This document shows positions 14,770 to 19,146 of a stretch of DNA of 19,146 bases, in pieces. The notes beneath the pieces were generated by a model. That model did no database searches, was not told the origin of the DNA, and was given only the letters and a program-made list of their open reading frames with translations. A program made the position numbers and the translations under genes. The first letter of the stretch is position 1. Every line of letters begins with the position of its first letter. Origin of the DNA: J005 sp964613235 (GTDB lineage Bacteria; Pseudomonadota; Zetaproteobacteria; Mariprofundales; Mariprofundaceae); NCBI GenBank assembly GCA_964613235.1, contig CAZTGM010000035.1, positions 1 to 19,146 of the forward strand, read 5' to 3'.

Positions 14770-15909
14770 TTACGGCAACAGTTCGGACGTATGGCGAAAA
14801 GCCTTTAAAAATTCAGGTGCCTGCTGTTCCGGAAGATTTCCCTGAATCAGCAGCTTGAAGGTTTCCCCCATGCCGAATGGCAGCATTAAACGCTTGGCAT
14901 GAGCCAGCATGGCCATACTGGCAGTCGAGCGTGACATGCTCAATTGCTGTACCAGACTTTGTACCGCCGGGCTCTGTGCCAGCCAGCCGCCCTGACTCAT
15001 CCACAACAAGGGATGCAACTGATGTTTGCGTCCTGCCTCGGCCAGCGCACTGAAATCAACATGCGCGGTAATGTCCTGCTGTCCGATATGCGTCAGTATG
15101 TCTTCACTGACATGGTGCTGATGGTGGGCCAAAAGCGTTCCCTGTGTTCTTCCCGGCCGGTAATACTCCCTGGCAGCATAGCCGTAATCCACGGTGAATA
15201 TCAGTCCGCGCGTCACCAGACGCGCCAGTTGCTGCTGCCATGATAAAAGTTCAGGGCACCATTCGCTGCAATATCCATCCGGCCATTGCGCGGTGATAGA
15301 TTCCGGTAATGAAATATCACTAGGCACATCCGTGTCCAGCCAGAAGAAATGCGTTTTATCATGACTGACAGCGCGTTCATAGCTCCGCCCATTGCGCCAG
15401 TGAAAGCAGCGTACGGGAAAAGCATCAGGCAACTCATTGCTGATAAACAGTACATTTTCCATGGGTTCCAGCTCGGAGAGCCTGCGGGCATGAATGACGT
15501 CATGCCCCTTACCTGCAAACTGCACCGTCTGCAGATGACGCAGATGTGCGCTAATTTCAATTTCAATGACACGGGTCGGCGCGGGCATGTCGGCATCATG
15601 CAGCAGGTCAAGAAGACGACACAGCAAGGCGCCATTGCCCCCGCCCTGCTCGATCAATGTCCATTCCGGGGGGCGACCCAGCGCCTGCCAGCCCCAGTGC
15701 AGCAGGTCAAAAAAACCGCAGGCCAGCCATGGCCCCATATCCGCAGCCGTGATATAATCCCCTCTGGCGCCAAATACCGGCGCCGTTTCATAGTAACCAA
15801 GCCCGGGCTCATACAGCGCCATACGCATAAAATCATCAAAGCCGATGATGCCGCCATGGGCATCAATATGCTGGCGAATGCGTGTTTCGAGCATGCGATG
15901 ACTGGACAC
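14770..15909 (-). CDS. MidA/NDUFAF7-type SAM-dependent methyltransferase
   Basis: 379 residues of the DUF185 family, whose eukaryotic member NDUFAF7 dimethylates an arginine of complex I subunit NDUFS2. Landmarks are MRMALYEPGLGYYE, GARGDYITA, the SAM motif IEQGGGNGALL (around 86-96), SNELPDAFPV (157-166) and FTVDYGY. The bacterial target is not established. I place the start at GTG (15907-15909) because AAGGAGG lies ten bases upstream; an ATG five codons later is 25 bases from it, too far. The divergent trxA start is 64 bp away. The kinase gene begins 28 bp past its stop but upstream in sequence, so both run in the same direction with this gene first. Confidence 0.85.
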   Translation of the reverse strand: MSSHRMLETRIRQHIDAHGGIIGFDDFMRMALYEPGLGYYETAPVFGARGDYITAADMGPWLACGFFDLLHWGWQALGRPPEWTLIEQGGGNGALLCRLLDLLHDADMPAPTRVIEIEISAHLRHLQTVQFAGKGHDVIHARRLSELEPMENVLFISNELPDAFPVRCFHWRNGRSYERAVSHDKTHFFWLDTDVPSDISLPESITAQWPDGYCSEWCPELLSWQQQLARLVTRGLIFTVDYGYAAREYYRPGRTQGTLLAHHQHHVSEDILTHIGQQDITAHVDFSALAEAGRKHQLHPLLWMSQGGWLAQSPAVQSLVQQLSMSRSTASMAMLAHAKRLMLPFGMGETFKLLIQGNLPEQQAPEFLKAFRHTSELLP

Positions 15910-15912
15910 GGG

Positions 15913-15941
15913 TTGACGTCCTCCTTGCGCAACACTAACGT
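15913..15941 (+). promoter_or_regulatory. Possible trxA promoter
   Basis: TTGACG (15913-15918), a good -35, is followed after 17 bases by TAACGT (15936-15941), a poor -10, about 33 bases before the trxA ATG. It lies in the 64-bp divergent region that also carries the SD of the MidA-type gene on the other strand. Visual match only. Confidence 0.3.
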
Positions 15942-15973
15942 AACGGTAATTCCAACAGAAAAAGAGGAAACCG

Positions 15974-16306
15974 ATGGCTTCTGAAACAATCATTCACGTT
16001 AGTGACGAAAGCTTCGAAAATGATGTGCTTAAGGCAGCAGGCCCCGTACTTGTTGATTTCTGGGCACCCTGGTGTGGTCCTTGCAAACAAATCGCGCCCA
16101 TTCTGGATGAGGTGGCCGAAGATAAGCAAGGTAAAATTACCATTGCGAAAATTAATATTGACGACAATCCGAACACGCCAGGCAAATATGGTGTGCGCGG
16201 GATTCCGACATTGATGATTTTCAAGGATGGTAACGTTCAGGGCACCAAGGTGGGTGCGGTCAACAAGGCCAAACTGTCTGAATTCATCGACGAACATATC
16301 AGCTGA
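15974..16306 (+). CDS. trxA: Thioredoxin TrxA
   Basis: 110-residue thioredoxin with the active site WCGPC (C34, C37) and the cis-proline motif GIPT. It is a cytoplasmic dithiol reductant for ribonucleotide reductase, methionine sulfoxide reductases and others. Length and all core residues match typical Trx1, and no signal peptide is present. The ATG has AAGAGGAAA about five bases upstream. It is divergent from the MidA-type gene and followed by a strong GC-rich hairpin at 16324-16343, then trmL. Confidence 0.96.
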   Translation: MASETIIHVSDESFENDVLKAAGPVLVDFWAPWCGPCKQIAPILDEVAEDKQGKITIAKINIDDNPNTPGKYGVRGIPTLMIFKDGNVQGTKVGAVNKAKLSEFIDEHIS

Positions 16307-16323
16307 TCGCTGAGTCTTTCATG

Positions 16324-16343
16324 GCGGGGCCACAAGGCCCCGC
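16324..16343 (+). terminator. GC-rich hairpin after trxA
   Basis: Perfect 8-bp stem GCGGGGCC/GGCCCCGC with an ACAA tetraloop, 17 bases after the trxA stop. No T-run follows on either strand, so it is not a canonical intrinsic terminator; it may stabilise the trxA 3' end or attenuate read-through. It ends nine bases before the trmL ATG, covering the place where its ribosome-binding site should be. Confidence 0.45.
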
Positions 16344-16352
16344 ACTCTGGTG

Positions 16353-16841
16353 ATGTCCATTTCCCATTCCAACAGATTATCTCGTGACTGCCTGCATATC
16401 GTGCTGGTTGAACCGGAAATTCCGCCCAATACGGGCAATATTGCCCGCCTGTGCGCCTGCACGGCATGTCATTTGCATCTGATTCATCCGCTGGGCTTTG
16501 AAATCAGCGATCGCACCCTGCGTCGTGCCGGCCTGGACTACTGGCAGCATGTGAATATTCAGGAATATAAAGACTGGCATACCTTCCAACAACGGGTTCC
16601 CGTGCAGGCCACACTGTACACCTTCAGCACGCATGCACAGACATCGTTATGGCAATGCCGTTTCCGGCCTGGCGATGTGCTGGTATTCGGGCCGGAAACC
16701 CGTGGCCTTAGCGATGATATTCTGCAGCACGGTTGCGGGGTTCGTATCCCCATGCGCGATGATGCGCCGGTGCGTTCGCTGAACCTTTCCAATGCCTGTG
16801 CGATTGCAGTTTATGAGGCCTTGCGGCAATGGAACGGGTGA
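16353..16841 (+). CDS. trmL: tRNA (cytidine/uridine-34 2'-O)-methyltransferase TrmL
   Basis: 162 residues of the SPOUT class, matching E. coli TrmL closely: LVEPEIPPNTGNIARLC near the N-terminus, LRRAGLDYW, and the knot motifs FGPETRGL and SLNLSNACAI at the C-terminus. TrmL methylates the wobble ribose of tRNA-Leu isoacceptors. The start is either ATG (16353) or GTG immediately before it (16350); neither has an SD, and the trxA hairpin sits directly upstream. The gene follows trxA by 46 bp and may be co-transcribed with it. Confidence 0.93.
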   Translation: MSISHSNRLSRDCLHIVLVEPEIPPNTGNIARLCACTACHLHLIHPLGFEISDRTLRRAGLDYWQHVNIQEYKDWHTFQQRVPVQATLYTFSTHAQTSLWQCRFRPGDVLVFGPETRGLSDDILQHGCGVRIPMRDDAPVRSLNLSNACAIAVYEALRQWNG

Positions 16842-17109
16842 AAGTACAGTATTTATCCACTGCAGGCGGGATAAATGAACTTTCTTTAAGCTAACGCGGA
16901 AGAATTTATTCTGTATCTTTATATATCAAGTTAACTTATTGTTATTAAAGCATATATATCAATGACTATATTTTGTGCATTCATTACATGCATTTCGTTT
17001 GTTCAGCATAGGCAATCATTTTCCGAAGTTATCCACATGGTTTTCCACAGTGGCTGTGGAGTATTATTTTGTTTGCGCTCATATGCCTTCTGCGTTACGT
17101 TGCTGCATC
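16842..17109. other. AT-rich 268-bp gap with DnaA-box-like sites
   Basis: No gene is visible here. The left half contains TTATCCACT (16853-16861), then an AT-rich stretch 16900-16980 with the direct repeat TATATATCAA at 16920-16929 and 16953-16962 (33-bp period) and the palindrome AAGTTAACTT (16928-16937). The right half has a perfect DnaA box and a near match close to an inverted repeat. Possible pgsA promoter elements (TATATT at 16967-16972) lack a clear -35. The frame on the plus strand extending pgsA upstream to 16975 has no family similarity. Confidence 0.55.
17029..17060 (+). promoter_or_regulatory. DnaA box TTATCCACA, near box and inverted repeat
   Basis: TTATCCACA at 17029-17037 is an exact consensus DnaA box. 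TTTTCCACA follows at 17041-17049 with one mismatch, 12 bases apart start to start and in the same orientation. The second box lies in an inverted repeat TCCACAG/CTGTGGA (17044-17050 and 17054-17060, loop TGG). A third box-like 9-mer, TTATCCACT, is at 16853-16861. DnaA binding is inferred from sequence only. Confidence 0.55.
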
Positions 17110-17733
17110 ATGAAGTGGACGATATCCAACCGCATGACGCTGGCCCGGATCGGGCTGATTCCGTTGTTGATGCTCGTCTTCTTTATTCCCGGTCATATCG
17201 GCTATTGGTTATCTGCGCTGATCTTCGCTATCGCTTCAGCAACCGATTGGCTGGATGGCTATCTGGCGCGTTCACGTAACGAGGAAACAGCATTTGGCCG
17301 CTTTCTCGATCCGGTTGCCGACAAGTTGCTGGTGGCTACGGCGTTGGTGCTGCTGGTAGCAATGGATCGCTGCCCTGCCATATTGGCGATTATTATCATC
17401 GGCAGGGAGATCACCATTGGCGCGCTGCGTGAATGGCTGGCCACGCGCTCAACCATCGTGCACGTGTCTATTCTGGCCAAGTGGAAAACAGCATTGCAAA
17501 TGCTGGCCATTATAGCCCTGCTGTTTCATGTTGAGCTGTTCGGCATCGCCATGCATGATGCCGGTATCGTGCTATTGTGGCTGGCCGCCATCATCACGCT
17601 GTGGTCGGCCTATGAATACATTCGCGATGCCTGGCCTGAACTGATGGAGCTGCATGATGATGAAGCCGGGACGACGGTGGTCAAACTGCTGGCTAACAGG
17701 ACCCCTGCATCGGACGAGACAAGCCGAACATAA
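17110..17733 (+). CDS. pgsA: CDP-diacylglycerol-glycerol-3-phosphate 3-phosphatidyltransferase PgsA
   Basis: 207-residue inner-membrane enzyme that makes phosphatidylglycerol phosphate, the entry to acidic phospholipids. The CDP-alcohol phosphotransferase motif is complete: D46, D49-G50, A53-R54, G63, D67, D71 in DWLDGYLARSRN...FGRFLDPVADK. Several hydrophobic helices flank it, and the C-terminus carries a polar tail of about 30 residues. The ATG at 17110 aligns with the N-terminus of E. coli PgsA (MKWTISNRMTLARIGLIP); an upstream frame to 16975 is discounted. No SD is evident. The stop is one base from that of the convergent dehydrogenase gene. Confidence 0.93.
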   Translation: MKWTISNRMTLARIGLIPLLMLVFFIPGHIGYWLSALIFAIASATDWLDGYLARSRNEETAFGRFLDPVADKLLVATALVLLVAMDRCPAILAIIIIGREITIGALREWLATRSTIVHVSILAKWKTALQMLAIIALLFHVELFGIAMHDAGIVLLWLAAIITLWSAYEYIRDAWPELMELHDDEAGTTVVKLLANRTPASDETSRT

Positions 17734-17734
17734 G

Positions 17735-18916
17735 CTACAGACGAGCAAATAAAAGCTGGCTGATTTCCTCGTCACTCAGACAGATGGGGTTGGTTTGCAT
17801 GCTGTTGCCGCGACTGTTGGCCACTACGCGTGCAATATCCGCTTCAGCGATGCCGTAGTCACCAAGACGCGGCATTTGCAGGCGTTTTTCCCACTTCTGC
17901 AGCAATGCACACAAGGCCTGTCGGGCTGCGGTATCATCAAGATGTGCATCCTCCACCATCAGACGTCCGACCTGCGCATAACGCTGAAGAGCCTGATTCT
18001 CCGGTTCGCGTTGTTCCATGGCCCGAATATTCAGGGTCACGGCCTCAGACAGCAGGATGCCACACACAACACCGTGCGGAATGGAGAAAAAGGCCCCCAG
18101 TGGCGAGGCCAGCCCATGCACGGAACCAAGTCCTGCATTGGCCAGCGTCAGGCCGGAGATCGAAGATGCATACAGCATATCCGCGCGGGCGGACAAATTG
18201 TCGCCCTCCTCCACAACGCGCAACAGTGAGCGGCGAACCTTGTGCAGGCCGCTTAACGCCAGCGCATCAGTCATCGGATTAGCCCCCGCAGACACCCAGG
18301 ACTCGATCAGTTGAGTCAATGCATCCATGCCACAGGCTGCGGACAGCGCGGGCGGACAATACAAGGTCAGTTCAGGATCCAGTACAATATGCTTGGCCAC
18401 CAGCGATTCATGACGGAACGACTTCTTGAAACCATGCTCACCAATCACCGATAGTACGGCATTCTTGCTGGTTTCCCCGCCAGTTCCAGCTGTTGTCGGT
18501 ACGGCAATGAATGGCGTGGATGGTCCCTGATAGGGCTTGCCGGCTCCTACACCTTCCAGATAGTCCATGACTGAATCACCGCCCGGCAGCAAGCCGGCAA
18601 TGGCCTTGGCTGCATCTACGGCGCTGCCACCACCAATGGCCACAACGCAATCCGGCTGCCAGCCGCGATATTGCCGTACGGCGTCATCGACCAGTTGCGG
18701 CGAGGGTTCATGGGCTACATGCAGGCGCCGGACATCCAGAGCATGTTGCAGCATTGACCATAATTTCTGGCAATATGGATTCGTATCGAACGAGTGCCGG
18801 CCGGTAACCAGCAGCACACGTTGTCCGAACGATGCCAGCAGATCCGGCAATTGCTTACGTGCGCCGGCACCAAAATGGATATGCGGGGTGGAGGCAAAGC
18901 AAAAAGACTCTATCAT
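17735..18916 (-). CDS. Iron-containing alcohol dehydrogenase family protein
   Basis: 393 residues of the group III metal-dependent alcohol dehydrogenases. The N-terminal Rossmann part has GGGSAVDAAKA for NAD(P) and PTTAGTGGETSKNAV. In the C-terminal helical part the metal ligands of FucO (D, H, H, H) correspond to D198, Q202, H267 (SVHGLASPLGA) and H281 (PHG), so one histidine is a glutamine. The substrate cannot be named; family members act on alcohols, aldehydes and lactate-like compounds. The frame runs on to 18994, but that would overlap a divergent gene. ATG at 18914-18916 fits the family N-terminus (MIESFCFASTPHIHFGAGA); ATG at 18934 is the alternative. Neither has an SD. Confidence 0.88.
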   Translation of the reverse strand: MIESFCFASTPHIHFGAGARKQLPDLLASFGQRVLLVTGRHSFDTNPYCQKLWSMLQHALDVRRLHVAHEPSPQLVDDAVRQYRGWQPDCVVAIGGGSAVDAAKAIAGLLPGGDSVMDYLEGVGAGKPYQGPSTPFIAVPTTAGTGGETSKNAVLSVIGEHGFKKSFRHESLVAKHIVLDPELTLYCPPALSAACGMDALTQLIESWVSAGANPMTDALALSGLHKVRRSLLRVVEEGDNLSARADMLYASSISGLTLANAGLGSVHGLASPLGAFFSIPHGVVCGILLSEAVTLNIRAMEQREPENQALQRYAQVGRLMVEDAHLDDTAARQALCALLQKWEKRLQMPRLGDYGIAEADIARVVANSRGNSMQTNPICLSDEEISQLLFARL

Positions 18917-18956
18917 GCATCGATCGTAGCCCATCTTGATGCGGAGGGAAACTGCC

Positions 18957-19146
18957 ATGAACCTTGTGGAAGCCTGTATTGAATTCTCTTTCAAGGGGGA
19001 ATATTATGTTCTTTCAGCCATCATCGAACTGGATCAGTGTATGCGCAGTGAAGACACGCTGCCCGAAATCTATCGCAGGCTGGCTGCCGAGAATGGTATC
19101 GGCATTCATTCCCATGAATTTGATATGATGATTATGGAACCACTTA
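18957..19146 (+). CDS. Unknown protein, partial at the right edge
   Basis: An open frame starts at ATG 18957 and continues to the end of the window (63 codons, no stop). GCGGAGGG lies about eight bases upstream, a strong ribosome-binding site. The visible protein begins MNLVEACIEFSFKGEYYVLS and continues with IIELDQCMRSEDTLPEIYRRLA, then HSHEFDMMIMEP. It reads as a soluble alpha/beta protein, a beta-hairpin followed by helices, with no signal peptide or known motif. I do not recognise the family. It is divergent from the dehydrogenase gene with 40 bp between the start codons, which also argues against the longer dehydrogenase start. Confidence 0.7.
   Translation, partial: MNLVEACIEFSFKGEYYVLSAIIELDQCMRSEDTLPEIYRRLAAENGIGIHSHEFDMMIMEPL

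Noticed and set aside
16975..17109. N-terminal extension of pgsA by 45 residues
   Set aside because: The extension crosses the DnaA-box region, has no similarity to PgsA, and the ATG at 17110 aligns with the family start.

Overview
The window reads as chromosomal, gene-dense DNA from a Gram-negative bacterium, most likely a member of the Pseudomonadota (Proteobacteria). The evidence is the set of families present: YgfZ followed by a DUF4936 protein, RlmD with four Fe-S cysteines, TrmL, PgsA, a succinylase-type lysine branch (DapE/DapF) and a lipoprotein signal. I cannot fix the class from sequence alone; a beta-, gamma- or zetaproteobacterium would all fit. No rRNA, tRNA, CRISPR array, insertion sequence or phage gene is visible. 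Base composition looks even along the window.

Layout. At the left edge (3-381, minus strand) lies a small gene that I identify as a homologue of the macrodomain-Ter protein MatP. It is preceded by a perfect match to the MatP target matS (GTGACRNYGTCAC) inside a 25-bp palindrome. From 385 to 6643 a long minus-strand series runs thiC, a two-CBS-domain gene, tsaE, a 281-bp gap, then the tightly packed queG-gph-thiE-thiD. Divergent from thiC, a plus-strand series (6791-10275) carries ygfZ, a DUF4936 gene, dapE, queF and dapF, the last three joined by ATGA overlaps. A second minus-strand block (10283-15909) carries, in order of transcription, a MidA-type methyltransferase, a membrane Ser/Thr kinase with an N-terminal zinc ribbon, rlmD, and an orphan peptide-type solute-binding lipoprotein. 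Divergent from it are trxA and trmL, then a 268-bp AT-rich gap with DnaA-box-like 9-mers, then pgsA. An iron-type alcohol dehydrogenase converges on pgsA with one base between the stop codons. A plus-strand gene cut by the right edge starts divergently from it.

How the genes fit together. thiC, thiE and thiD make thiamine phosphate from its pyrimidine half. dapE and dapF are late steps to meso-diaminopimelate and lysine. queF and queG are both queuosine steps but lie in different operons. tsaE, trmL and rlmD are RNA-modification genes. pgsA makes phosphatidylglycerol phosphate.

The most interesting items are the MatP-matS pair at the left edge, which has the geometry of an autoregulated gene and lacks the C-terminal coiled coil of the enterobacterial protein, and the DnaA-box/AT-rich gap upstream of pgsA.
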